Part shown: piece after piece, positions 45,410-53,396 of the stretch
How the letters are laid out: each line of letters starts with the position of its first letter
How positions within the stretch are numbered: the first letter of the stretch is position 1
Origin: Rhodococcus rhodochrous
GTDB lineage: Bacteria > Actinomycetota > Actinomycetes > Mycobacteriales > Mycobacteriaceae
DNA length: 64,000 bases
Direction: 5' to 3'
Assembly (NCBI RefSeq): GCF_900187265.1
Contig: NZ_LT906450.1
Span: forward strand, 4,207,444-4,271,443
Program-made: the position numbers and the translations under genes
The notes under the pieces: generated by a model
Seen by the model: the letters and a program-made list of their open reading frames with translations, nothing else
The model's database searches: none
Told to the model about the DNA's origin: nothing

Positions 45410-46875
45410 GATAGTGCCCCGTGGAGTGGTGGACTTCGGATCGGCTCTGCAGTAGACGTAGTGATCAACGAGTCGTGCTGGATACTATGCTGTTTCGCTC
45501 GAGCCGGTCAACGACAACGCCGGTTCGGTAGCGTGCTGTTTGGCGGCGATCACCGCCCGGAGCTCGTCCATGCTCACATCCGAGACATACCGGCGGGTGA
45601 CCTGCCACTCGTCGTGCTGCTCGATGACCACCGCGGTCGCCAACCGGAGGAATGCCGCCGGGTTCGGAAAAATGTCCACGACGTCGGCTCGACGCTTGAT
45701 TTCCTTGTTCAACCGCTCAATGGGATTGTTGGACCACACCTTTTGCCAATGAGCCTTGGGGAACGCGGTGAACGCCAGCACATCGTGTTTGGCGGCTTCC
45801 ATCAACGCCGCGACCTTCGGAAACGACCCGGAGAAGGTGTCGGTGACCTGATCCCACTGCTCCGCGACGGCGTCCGGGTCGGTGTGCGCGAAGATCGTCT
45901 TGACCGCCGCCATCACCGGCGGCACATGCTTGGCCGCCACCGCCGCCCGAATGTTGCGCATGAAATGCACCCGGCACCGCTGCCACGAAGAACCCGCGAA
46001 CTGCTGCATCACAGCAGCTTTGAGGCCACTGTGTGCATCGGAGATCACCAGATGCACCCCCGACAGACCACGGGCCTTGAGGCTGGTGAGGAACTCGCGC
46101 CAGAACTCGTAGGATTCGCTGTCCCCGACGGCGGTTCCGAGTACCTCGCGGGTGCCGTCGATCGAGACTCCGGTGGCCACCACCAACGCCTGGGACACCA
46201 CGTGCGCACCGACCCGGACCTTGCAGAAGGTGGCGTCGAGAAACACGTACGGAAAGCTCGTGTGCGTCAGCGTGCGCTCGCGGAACCGGGCGATCTCGGT
46301 GTCCAGACCAGCGCAGATCCGCGACACCTCCGACTTCGAGATCCCGGATCCGACACCCAACGCGCCGACCAGGTCGTCGACGCTGCGGGTCGACACGCCG
46401 TGCACGTAGGCTTCCATGACCACTGCGTACAGGGCCTTGTCGATGCGGCGGCGTCGCTCCAGCAAGGAGGGGAAGAACGATCCTGACCGCAGTTCGGGGA
46501 TCTTGACCTCGACATCGCCGCTGGTGGTGGCCACGGTCTTCGTTCGATGTCCGTTGCGGTGCGTTATCCGGGTGTCGGTGCGTTCGTAGCGGCCGGCGCC
46601 GAGCTTGTCGGTGGCCTCGGCTTCGATCAGAGCCTGCAGGCCGGTACGGATCAGTTCGGCGAACACGCTGGCGCTGTCGGCGCCCTCGAGCGCGTGGAGC
46701 TGGGTGAGCAGTGCAGAATGATCGTGGGTCATCGCGTAGCTGCTTTCTGTGAGTCACTGTGAGAGGTAACTCGTTGATCACTACGCGATGGCCCACCCTC
46801 GGCGAGGGAGCGACACGCCGCGGACCTGGCCGGATGCGCTCAGCCGATTCCCACCACTCCCCGGGACTTACCCGG
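45410..46875 (-). mobile_element. IS256-family insertion sequence, copy 1
   Basis: This 1466-bp segment recurs, identical wherever compared, at 61880-63345 (offset 16470) in the same orientation; flanks diverge abruptly on both sides. The outer ends share an imperfect inverted repeat centred on GGAGTGGTGG, about 20-25 bp. A perfect inner pair CGTAGTGATCAACGAGT (45457-45473 and 46769-46785) flanks the transposase. No perfect 8-bp target duplication is seen around this copy, which suggests recombination or deletion between copies after insertion. Confidence 0.9.
45485..46732 (-). CDS. IS256-family (Mutator-type) transposase, copy 1
   Basis: A 415-residue DDE transposase. N-terminal segment YERTDTRITHRNGHRTKTV with VKIPELRSGSFFPSLLERRR, then catalytic aspartates in YVFLDATFCKVRVG and LVISDAHSGLKAAV, and the glutamate in NNPIERLNKEIKRRADVV. 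The Mutator signature region QRCRVHFMRNIRA is intact. The frame is complete and the protein is identical to that at 61955-63202, so both copies look active and recently moved. Transcribed on the minus strand towards cobD. Confidence 0.95.
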   Translation of the reverse strand: MTHDHSALLTQLHALEGADSASVFAELIRTGLQALIEAEATDKLGAGRYERTDTRITHRNGHRTKTVATTSGDVEVKIPELRSGSFFPSLLERRRRIDKALYAVVMEAYVHGVSTRSVDDLVGALGVGSGISKSEVSRICAGLDTEIARFRERTLTHTSFPYVFLDATFCKVRVGAHVVSQALVVATGVSIDGTREVLGTAVGDSESYEFWREFLTSLKARGLSGVHLVISDAHSGLKAAVMQQFAGSSWQRCRVHFMRNIRAAVAAKHVPPVMAAVKTIFAHTDPDAVAEQWDQVTDTFSGSFPKVAALMEAAKHDVLAFTAFPKAHWQKVWSNNPIERLNKEIKRRADVVDIFPNPAAFLRLATAVVIEQHDEWQVTRRYVSDVSMDELRAVIAAKQHATEPALSLTGSSETA

Positions 46876-47394
46876 TGCAATCCGTAGAATTTCGAAGCGC
46901 GGTTGCGTTAACACCTCCCCGGATTGATCTTGTTTCGTCCCAATTTTGCTGCCAGCCTCAAGATGACCCCTGCAACTCTCTATGATGTTCAGCACCGGAG
47001 TGGTCAAGTGGTCCGTGCCCTGCGTGGTATTCAAGTACCAGACGGGGTTTAACGCATTCTTCATTCCGAAATCCTTGCTGAACACAATCCCAAACGGTTT
47101 GAATTGGCGGGACCGTCCCGCAATATCTTGAACCATCGACCAACAGTGCTCCAACGGAGTCTCCGTGAAGCAACAGCATTTCTGGCCTAGGCCCGCAGCC
47201 TCGAGAGCGCCAGGGAATTCTTCTGCGAGTTCTTTGGCTAATCCCAGATTGCTACGTGCTTCGATTACGCCACTCGCGAGAATCTGCATCAGAGCATCCC
47301 TAGCAGATCCGTTACCTCTGTCCCGGGTAAAGTGCACTAAATATTCACTGAGATCGGACCTTTTGTGCAGCAATTCCGCAATATTTTGTTTCAC
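46840..47394 (-). pseudogene. AbiGi-like abortive-infection gene, 3' truncated by the IS
   Basis: The frame starts at GTG 47394 (KQNIAELLHKRSDLSEYLVH) and reads YLVHFTRDRG, a GLAKELAEEFPGALE helix, KCCCFTETPLEHCWSM and KPFGIVFSKDFGMKNALNPV. The HFTR - FTETPL - GIVFSK - NPVWY order resembles AbiGi-family proteins of abortive phage resistance. Native sequence ends at 46876 where the IS begins; the last dozen codons, to the stop at 46840, come from IS DNA. The rest of the gene is not found on the other side of the IS, so a deletion followed. Family assignment is by motif memory. Confidence 0.45.
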
Positions 47395-47904
47395 AGTCGA
47401 ATAATAGCTGCTTTACAATGCCCGGACCAGATCTTACTGATCTGGCAATGAAGGTAACCGGACCGTCGTCAGGGGTGTAACACGCATCACTACTGCTCTG
47501 CACGGGGTCCGTAGGCCCTGTGGCCCTCAGATGGCACCTCGCCCCCATCAGGTCTTCGCTAACTCCTGCCAGCAGCGCATCACCACAACGAAGACGGACA
47601 ACTTGTTCCCTTGCATTGGAGCGATGGCAGCGGGATGCGCGAAGAAGCCGAGAAATTGATACGACCGTGGAGCAAGCGGAACTGCAGCGGATCCACGCGC
47701 AGGTTCAGGAAAACGACATACCCCCGCGACGGATTGATACGCTGATCTCGAACATTCCTTCTTGGAAGTTCACTGAGGCCTACTGTGTCCGGACGGTGGG
47801 CCTCTTCTCTTGGCCGGACAACAGCCACGCTCAGCCTCGGTCCAGGTCAGGCTTGCCCTGCCCGTCTCCTACCGAATCCCTCCAGTTGTGCTAGGTTTCC
47901 CGCG
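47395..47904. other. Low-information 510-base gap
   Basis: There is no gene I can defend here. Base composition is more AT-rich than the chromosome around it. One plus-strand frame ending at 47894 contains a protein-like stretch (EQAELQRIHAQVQENDIPP, then DTLISNIPSWKFTEAYC) that could be a gene fragment, but it has no recognisable family or good start. Confidence 0.4.
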
Positions 47905-48219
47905 ATGGAGGGGGCCATTACGGTGCTGTATGCCGACACCGAGCGAATCCATGAGCTTGCAAACACGCTGAATCCCGGCGAGAACACGCGAGAATCCGGA
48001 GTTTGCGACCAGGCGATCTCAGGCGCCTCCAGTCTGATTTCATCGTCGGCCACGTCCGCCGTGCTGGCTGTCCTCGGTGGTCTGGCTGACACTGCGCTCA
48101 GTGCGTGTCATGACGAGTTCACCGCACTCAGCACCAATACCGAGCACGCGAGCGAGAGCTACCGGACCACTGACGACGAGACCGCCCAACAGCTCTCGGC
48201 AATCGAGATACCCGAGTGA
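47905..48219 (+). CDS. EspC-like type VII secretion partner protein
   Basis: A 104-residue, mostly helical protein (ADTERIHELANTLNPGENTR, ISGASSLISSSATSAVLAVL, DTALSACHDEFTALSTNTEH, ESYRTTDDETAQQLSAIE). Its size, helix-turn-helix layout and place directly before a WXG-bearing toxin match the EspC/type VII secretion target families, which pair with larger substrates for ESX export. Its stop overlaps the toxin start (GTGA), so expression is coupled. The family call rests on context and general pattern. No ESX core genes are in the window. Confidence 0.6.
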   Translation: MEGAITVLYADTERIHELANTLNPGENTRESGVCDQAISGASSLISSSATSAVLAVLGGLADTALSACHDEFTALSTNTEHASESYRTTDDETAQQLSAIEIPE

Positions 48220-49337
48220 TCGTGCAGGGATCCCGAGGGCTCCCCAGCAGATCGACGATCGAACATTGGGATGCACTGACTGCTTCTGACACGATCGTCC
48301 GCACTCTGGGCTACGAAGCTGAACGACTCGATTCGCACACCCGGTCCGTTGACAGGCAGCGCGCCGCCGTCTCGGGCGAGGACTGGATAGGAACTGCCAA
48401 CCAGGCAGCAGACGACCGGATCGCCGACGCATGCGCCCGTAGCCGGAAGCTGTCCACAGGGCTAGTCGAAGTTGCTGGCACCGTCGAGACCGGGCTTTCG
48501 GAGCTGCACTACGCCCGCAGAGCGTTGCTTTCGGCGGTCGCGGAGGCAGAGGCCGACGGATGCCGAGTCGCAGACGACTGGACTGTCACGATCATAGGGC
48601 CGCCGACCGAGGAGTCCGAGGCCAAGGTCTTCGAATGGGCCGGTTATCTACGCTTCAAGGCTGCGGCTGTCCAGGAGGCCGACTCCCGTGCCGCCCAATC
48701 CATTGCAGACGCGGCGGCGGCTCTGACCTTCGGCTCCAACTCTGGAATCCATGGCTTCGTGCCGATCATCGCGCTTGGCGCTGTCGATCTGGCGCTCATG
48801 GCAGCCCTCGCCGCCGGTGCGATCTCGGCAGGCGCGATCCTCCTATGGGTCTCTGAACACTTTCCGAGCATCAACCTGCAGCAGGTGCTCGACATCATGC
48901 CGTCGACCCTGACCAATGATGGTCCGGGACAGTGGGAGTACCCCAACCGTGGCGGCACCTCCGAACGCGCCGGTGCCTACGAGGAACAAGTCACCGGCAG
49001 CCCCGCCGGAGTTGAATATGCGATCCCCAAAGCGGACGGCTCGGGCAACGTCCTGTTCGACGGTTGGGACCCGGACGCCGGAGAGAGCGGCAAGCTCATC
49101 GAAGCGAAAGGACCCGGCTACGAATGGATGGTCGGCGACGACGGCCAGTTCAAGCCTAATATGGGCGCAGCCAAATCTCTCCCCGACCAGCTTCGACGGC
49201 AATCTGAAGCTGCCGAATCCGCTGGGGCCGAGATCGAGTGGCGTGTCGCCGAAGAGCGAGTAGCTGAAGCCATCGAGGACATGATCGACGAAGCTGGATA
49301 CGAGAACATTACGGTCAAGTACGTCCCGCCGGAGTAG
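48216..49337 (+). CDS. Type VII-secreted polymorphic toxin with Tox-REase-5 nuclease domain
   Basis: A 373-residue protein. Residues 1-130 are a helical ESX-substrate-like region with a WXG-type turn (SGEDWIGTANQAADD); residues about 180-212 are hydrophobic ([28 protein letters not shown]). The C-terminal 130 residues carry the restriction-endonuclease fold signature NVLFDGWDPDAGESGK, then LIEAKGPGYEWM with Glu296 and Lys298 as the ExK catalytic pair, and a helical EAAESAGAEIEWRVAEERVA tail. This matches Tox-REase-5 domains of polymorphic toxins. It should be exported and cut DNA in rivals. GTG start 48216; the immunity gene follows after 32 bases. Confidence 0.8.
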   Translation: MIVQGSRGLPSRSTIEHWDALTASDTIVRTLGYEAERLDSHTRSVDRQRAAVSGEDWIGTANQAADDRIADACARSRKLSTGLVEVAGTVETGLSELHYARRALLSAVAEAEADGCRVADDWTVTIIGPPTEESEAKVFEWAGYLRFKAAAVQEADSRAAQSIADAAAALTFGSNSGIHGFVPIIALGAVDLALMAALAAGAISAGAILLWVSEHFPSINLQQVLDIMPSTLTNDGPGQWEYPNRGGTSERAGAYEEQVTGSPAGVEYAIPKADGSGNVLFDGWDPDAGESGKLIEAKGPGYEWMVGDDGQFKPNMGAAKSLPDQLRRQSEAAESAGAEIEWRVAEERVAEAIEDMIDEAGYENITVKYVPPE

Positions 49338-49369
49338 CAGGCAACCACAGGTAGACAGGGAGGAACACG

Positions 49370-50047
49370 GTGGTACTGGATTTCATTGGTGGCTGGGGCG
49401 GACGGGTCGAGTCGCCTCGCGACGGCGCAGATCGCTTACAGCGCTCGCTACAGGAGATGCCCGACCTGTCCCATCTCTACTCTCCTTGGCTTCTCAACGG
49501 TGTCAAAGAAGACGGCACCTTCGTGCATCTCCCGAATGACATCGACGGCATCGAACAGGTAGTAGCCGACTCGATCCTCCGTGGAGACGATGGACTGGCC
49601 ATGGTCAAGACCGGGTACACACCCGACTTGATCCGGATGTGTGAAGGCAGCTACCGCAAGTACTCAGTACGCGTGGGATTCGACGGGACAGGATTGAAGA
49701 ACCATGTCCACTTCTCCCTGGACGATCCCGCGGACGATCCTTCCGGTGTAATCGACCCAGCACTCGTTGCCGACCATCTCCATATCCTGGTCCGTGCATG
49801 GGAACCCGACTACATCTATGTCGCCCCCAAGAAGCACCGTCGGTCGATCGGCTGCAAACCCGGACAGATCTGCGCCGGCTGGCTCACCTACGTCAAGGAC
49901 AACGTCCCGCTAGACGAAACAGCACTCCGCGCCCACGCAATCGAGATCACCTCAGGAGACGGCGGTCGCTACATCCAGCTCAACGGAACCCCCACCACCC
50001 CCGACCTCGAGCAGGCCACCATTGTCCGACAAGCTTTGGGCTACTGA
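49370..50047 (+). CDS. Imm52-like immunity protein for the nuclease toxin
   Basis: A 225-residue alpha/beta protein (GGWGGRVESPRDGADRLQRS, GYTPDLIRMCEGSYRKYSVR, IYVAPKKHRRSIGCKPGQIC, PTTPDLEQATIVRQALGY). The N-terminal GGWGxRxES start and the central RVGF...NHVHFSLD pattern resemble Imm52, a family that accompanies Tox-REase-5 toxins. It starts with GTG at 49370 after a clear GGGAGG with seven-base spacing, 32 bases behind the toxin stop. It has no signal peptide, so it acts in the cytosol, as expected for protection from a nuclease. Confidence 0.7.
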   Translation: MVLDFIGGWGGRVESPRDGADRLQRSLQEMPDLSHLYSPWLLNGVKEDGTFVHLPNDIDGIEQVVADSILRGDDGLAMVKTGYTPDLIRMCEGSYRKYSVRVGFDGTGLKNHVHFSLDDPADDPSGVIDPALVADHLHILVRAWEPDYIYVAPKKHRRSIGCKPGQICAGWLTYVKDNVPLDETALRAHAIEITSGDGGRYIQLNGTPTTPDLEQATIVRQALGY

Positions 50048-50215
50048 CGGAAACAACCTTCGGACCGCATGCGGCTCCCTGCCGGACGCCCCACGAGCGT
50101 CAAATTCAAGTTGCCCGAGGCCTTCAAGCCGGGTGATGCGACGAGGAACGCATCAGGTCATCCGCAGGATGGACAAAGTCCCATGTGCTGTCGTTCGATC
50201 CACTAACTTCGGGAA

Positions 50216-50392
50216 ATGACGTTCTCTCGTGAGTTCCTCGCAGACTTTCACGCTGGCGTGCATCCGGACGAACCCCAGCTACTCGCTCGTATCTACGCGG
50301 ACGAAAACGCTGTCACCTATCTGGAATCCTTGGAGCGCGTGACTGATCCGTTGCGACAGTATGGGCGGTCTCAATTCCCGCAACTGGACTGA
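50216..50392 (+). CDS. Small protein, 58 residues, unknown
   Basis: ATG 50216 opens a 58-residue frame, TFSREFLADFHAGVHPDEPQ, then LLARIYADENAVTYLESLER and DPLRQYGRSQFPQLD. The opening (FLADFHAGV...E..LLARI..D..A..YLESLE) recalls the N-terminal helices of some actinobacterial anti-sigma-like membrane proteins, but no membrane domain follows, so it may be a fragment. It lies 170 bases behind the immunity gene in the same direction. Confidence 0.4.
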   Translation: MTFSREFLADFHAGVHPDEPQLLARIYADENAVTYLESLERVTDPLRQYGRSQFPQLD

Positions 50393-50447
50393 ACCCAGCG
50401 CATGAACTGATCACAAGTTGTCGCCCCGTCTCGATATCCTCAGCGCT

Positions 50448-50750
50448 GTGAGCAACAGCGGTCAGGGCCATGCCATTTGCGTAGCTGTCGGCTGCACTCT
50501 CAAGGTCTCGGTCAAGAAGCACCAGTTGTGCGAGAAGCACTACCAAGCCTTCTGGAAGTACGGAGACCCGAACGGTAGCGGTAAACGTCAGGGTGGCCCA
50601 TGTTCCGTATCTGACTGCAACCGACCGCGGAGCAGCCGCGAAGGCTACTGCCATATGCACAGACTCCGACTGCTTCGCACGAACTCCCTGGGTGCGAAAG
50701 GGAGGCTAATACACGGGGACTCTGCAAACCGCATTACAACCGATGGCTAG
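50448..50750 (+). CDS. Small double zinc-finger-like protein, unknown
   Basis: A frame of about 100 residues contains two similar Cys/His units: ICVAVGCTLKVSVKKHQLCE, then KHYQAFWKYGDPNG, and PCSVSDCNRPRSSREGYCHM, then HRLRLLRTNSLG. Each has the C-x4-C ... C-x2-H spacing followed by a basic helix. The same pattern is common in phage HNH or homing-type DNA-binding proteins. The start may be GTG 50448 or ATG 50418; no strong ribosome site is visible. It is part of the island between the IS and the tRNA-like sequence. Confidence 0.5.
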   Translation: MSNSGQGHAICVAVGCTLKVSVKKHQLCEKHYQAFWKYGDPNGSGKRQGGPCSVSDCNRPRSSREGYCHMHRLRLLRTNSLGAKGRLIHGDSANRITTDG

Positions 50751-50798
50751 GGAATCGCCCCGTCCAGGCATGACGGCTAGCCAAGACCGCTCAGCCGG

Positions 50799-50835
50799 AT
50801 AAGTTATCGGTCACGTAGCGTCAAAGATAACTTAT
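50799..50835. repeat. AT-rich inverted repeat, possible recombination site
   Basis: ATAAGTTATC (50799-50808) and GATAACTTAT (50826-50835) are a perfect 10-bp inverted repeat around a 17-base spacer, in contrast to the GC-rich surroundings. It lies 120 bases from the tRNA-like sequence. It could be a tyrosine-recombinase core or arm site of an integrated element, or an operator. Two possible uses cannot be separated by eye. Confidence 0.5.
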
Positions 50836-50955
50836 TCAGCGAATGACAACTCGACTAGGCCCGGCACAGAGGTACGAGTTGAGGTACGTGCGGAAGCCCG
50901 TCATGGCCGTTCTTATCATGCCTTAGTCGGTCTTGTTCTTACCCAGCTGACCTGG

Positions 50956-51016
50956 GCCGATGCCATTCGTTCAGCTTCCCAAGCTGAATACGCGGGTTCG
51001 ATTCCCGTCATCGGCT
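50956..51016 (+). tRNA. tRNA-Gly(CCC)-like sequence lacking the D-arm; probable island boundary
   Basis: GCCGATG (50956-50962) pairs perfectly with CATCGGC (51009-51015) as an acceptor stem. TCAGC-TTCCCAA-GCTGA gives an anticodon arm with CCC, and GCGGG-TTCGATT-CCCGT a T-arm. Only eight bases (50963-50970) separate the acceptor from the anticodon stem, so the D-arm is missing and the whole is about 61 bases. No CCA is encoded. A tRNA-type terminator follows. The likely reading is a tRNA-Gly gene damaged by integration or deletion, its 3' half marking an attachment site. Confidence 0.6.
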
Positions 51017-51023
51017 CAGACGA

Positions 51024-51060
51024 AAAGCCCCGGCCGGATTATCTTCCGGTCCGGGGCTTT
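51024..51060 (+). terminator. Rho-independent terminator after the tRNA-like sequence
   Basis: AAAGCCCCGG (51024-51033) and CCGGGGCTTT (51051-51060) form a 10-bp stem extended by an inner CCGGA/TCCGG stem. It may also end the convergent alcohol dehydrogenase transcript. Confidence 0.85.
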
Positions 51061-51122
51061 CGCGATTCTCGGTACTGCGGTTCCGGGTGCCGATGTCGTC
51101 CTCGGAACGCGCGAGAGATGTA

Positions 51123-52136
51123 TCAGAATTCGAACACCACTCGAGCGGGAACAGATCCGCTGAGCACATCGCTGATCGACTGGTTCACCGATTCCAACGG
51201 TCGGGTTTCGGAGATGACCTGGGTGCGTCCCGCTGCGTGCAGGGCGAAGACGTCGGCCAGGTCGTTGCGCGTCCCCACGATCGATCCGATCACGGACTTG
51301 CCGCCGAGCACCGTGTCGAAGATCGGCACCGGCAACGACGCATCACCGGCCGGCAGCGCTACACAGACGAGTCGCCCGCCGCGACGCAGCGAGGCGTAAG
51401 CCTGCTGGAAGGACGCAGCCGAGGCCACGAGCGCGAGAGCCACATCCGCTCCCCCGAGGCGGGCGATCGCCTCCACCGGGTCCTCCTTCTTGGCGTTGAC
51501 AACATGGTCTGCGCCGAGACGCCGCGCCATTTCGAGCTTCTCGTCTTCGACGTCGACAGCGACCACGAAGCCGCCTGCAATCCGCGCATACTGCACTGCG
51601 AGGTGTCCGAGTCCGCCGATACCGAAGACGGCGACGGTCTGCGCGGGACGCACCTTCGCCACCAGTACCGCCTTGTAGGTCGTCACGCCGGCGCACGTCA
51701 GTGGCCCCGCGTCCACGGACGAAACACCGTCGGGGACAGGGGTTGCGAAAGCAGAGGGGAGCACCGCGTACTCACCGAAGCTGCCGTTGACGGAGTAACC
51801 GGAATTGCGCTGGTTCTCGCACAGAGTCTCCCAGCCGGAGATGCAATACCGGCACGCACCACACGCATATCCCAGCCAGGCGATGGCGACCCGCTCACCC
51901 ACCGGTCGGTCGGTGACGTCCGATCCGATCGCCTCGACACGTCCGATGCCCTCGTGCCCGGGTATGAACGGCGGAGACGGCTTGACCGGCCAATCACCGT
52001 GTGCCGCGTGGATATCGGTGTGGCAGAGCCCGGTCACTTCCATCTTCACCAGTACGTCGGTCGGTCCGGGCTCGGGAACAGGCAGATCTTGGATCTCGAG
52101 GGGTGCTGTGAAGTCGGTGACGACTGCTGCTTTCAT
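51123..52136 (-). CDS. Zinc-dependent alcohol dehydrogenase
   Basis: A 337-residue medium-chain dehydrogenase of the AdhP/AdhT type. Catalytic zinc ligands are Cys38 (GLCHTDIHAAHGDWP) and His61 (GHEGIG); the structural zinc ligands are Cys92, Cys95, Cys98 and Cys106 (YACGACRYCISGWETLC). The NAD-binding segment is VAVFGIGGLGHLAVQYAR with an acidic residue in VAVDVEDEKLEMA favouring NAD. It oxidises primary alcohols or reduces aldehydes. The ATG at 52136 is used because homology starts there. It is single-gene, between the tRNA-like sequence and the IS481-type element. Confidence 0.92.
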   Translation of the reverse strand: MKAAVVTDFTAPLEIQDLPVPEPGPTDVLVKMEVTGLCHTDIHAAHGDWPVKPSPPFIPGHEGIGRVEAIGSDVTDRPVGERVAIAWLGYACGACRYCISGWETLCENQRNSGYSVNGSFGEYAVLPSAFATPVPDGVSSVDAGPLTCAGVTTYKAVLVAKVRPAQTVAVFGIGGLGHLAVQYARIAGGFVVAVDVEDEKLEMARRLGADHVVNAKKEDPVEAIARLGGADVALALVASAASFQQAYASLRRGGRLVCVALPAGDASLPVPIFDTVLGGKSVIGSIVGTRNDLADVFALHAAGRTQVISETRPLESVNQSISDVLSGSVPARVVFEF

Positions 52137-52380
52137 CGCGAATCTCCTGTGGTGGGCGGGCCCGCACATCCACGAGCCGTACGACCCCGAGAGCCCCGTG
52201 CCCCCGAACCCGAAGACCGTCCATCCTTCTCCCGGCGTCGTGTCCCCATCCTCGACCACGAGGTGCCGGGATATCAGGGTTCTCGGTCACGAATCGGTAT
52301 GCAGTTGGTACCTGCTTCCTTCGCGAGGATGTGCCGCTCCACGCCAACTGTGCATCGCTTCCGCAGCGACGAACCGGCCG

Positions 52381-52386
52381 ACTAGT
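52381..52386. repeat. Left ACTAGT target duplication of the IS481-type element
   Basis: ACTAGT here and at 55512-55517 flank the inverted repeats of the element exactly. This 6-base NCTAGN duplication is what IS481 elements are known to make. The transposase stop codon is formed by this duplication. Confidence 0.85.
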
Positions 52387-53368
52387 TGTACTGACCGGGG
52401 ACGTTGGTCAATCGTGAGAAGGGCGGCTGGTTCCCGCAGGCCGTGTGGGGCCGGTGGTGGTTGTAGTAGTGCAGCCAGCCCTCCAGCTCGCCCCGGCGTT
52501 CCGTTTCGGAGGTGTAGCAGCGGGCGTAGGCCCAGCCGTCGGCCAGGGTGCGGTGGAACCGCTCGATCTTGCCGTTGGTCTGCGGCCGATACGGCCGCGT
52601 GCGCTTGTGCCTGACTCCGAGCTCTGCGCAGGTGTCTCGCCATAGGTGTGAGCGGTAGGCGCCGCCGTTGTCGGACAGGACGCGTTCGACGGTGACGCCG
52701 CGGGCGTTGAACCACTCGACGGCCCTCACCAGCACTGCGGTGGCGGTGATCGCGGTTTCGTTGTCGTGGATCTCGGCGTAGGCGACACGGGAGTGGTCGT
52801 CGATGACGGTGTGGACGTAGGCCTTGCCCATCAACGGGTCATAGTGCTTATTCCTGGGCTTGTCGGGGGTGGCTGCTCGGTTCTTCTCGCCTTGTCGTCG
52901 GCCGACGTAGCGCCAGCCTCCGCCGTCGGGGATATTGCCGAGCTTCTTCACATCGACGTGGAGCATCGCGCCAGGATGGTCGTGTTCGTAGCGACGGACG
53001 GGTTCGCCGGTAGCGCGGTCGACGTGGGAGAGCCGGTTGAGATGGGCATCCGTGAGGATGCGGTGGACCGTCGACGGCGCGATCCCGAGCCGATACGAGA
53101 GCTGCACCGGTCCTTCGCGGAGACGTAGCCGGAGCTGGATGCAGCGGCGGGTGACCCGCGCGCTGGTTTTGCTGGGCGAGTGGTGCGGGCGCGAGGAGCG
53201 GTCCTGCATGAGCTCGCCGGCGCGGTAGCGGTCGGCCCAGCGCTTCACCGTCGGCCACGACACCTGGAATCGTGCAGCGACCTCACTGACAGGCCAGCCC
53301 TCGCCGACGACGAGACGAGCGACGATCAGGCGATGACGCGGCGTCAGGGCCGCATTGGGGTGAGACAT
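52382..53368 (-). CDS. IS481-family transposase
   Basis: A 328-residue DDE transposase: N-terminal helix-turn-helix (RLIVARLVVGEGWPVSEVAA, RFQVSWPTVKRWADRY), a second helix-turn-helix with YRLGIAPSTVHRIL, then the rve core with the first aspartate in MLHVDVKKLGNIPDGGGWRY, the second in DNGGAYRSHLWRD and the glutamate in TNGKIERFHRTLADGWAYAR. It is intact. The stop codon lies in the target duplication. It is the last gene of the minus-strand cargo unit, 28 bases after the permease gene. Confidence 0.93.
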   Translation of the reverse strand: MSHPNAALTPRHRLIVARLVVGEGWPVSEVAARFQVSWPTVKRWADRYRAGELMQDRSSRPHHSPSKTSARVTRRCIQLRLRLREGPVQLSYRLGIAPSTVHRILTDAHLNRLSHVDRATGEPVRRYEHDHPGAMLHVDVKKLGNIPDGGGWRYVGRRQGEKNRAATPDKPRNKHYDPLMGKAYVHTVIDDHSRVAYAEIHDNETAITATAVLVRAVEWFNARGVTVERVLSDNGGAYRSHLWRDTCAELGVRHKRTRPYRPQTNGKIERFHRTLADGWAYARCYTSETERRGELEGWLHYYNHHRPHTACGNQPPFSRLTNVPGQYN

Positions 53369-53396
53369 TGCGTTCTCCGGAAAGTGCAGTCGAGGG

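Noticed and set aside
45485-46732. Plus-strand frames of over 300 residues opposite the IS256 transposases.
   Set aside because: They are complements of a conserved transposase and show no family motifs.
45404-46887. CGTAGA on both sides of IS copy 1 as a target duplication.
   Set aside because: The right-hand copy lies several bases beyond the end of the shared IS sequence, so it cannot be a flanking duplication.
47580-47828. Minus-strand 82-residue frame in the gap after the AbiGi-like gene.
   Set aside because: No ribosome site, no recognisable motif and competing frames on the other strand.
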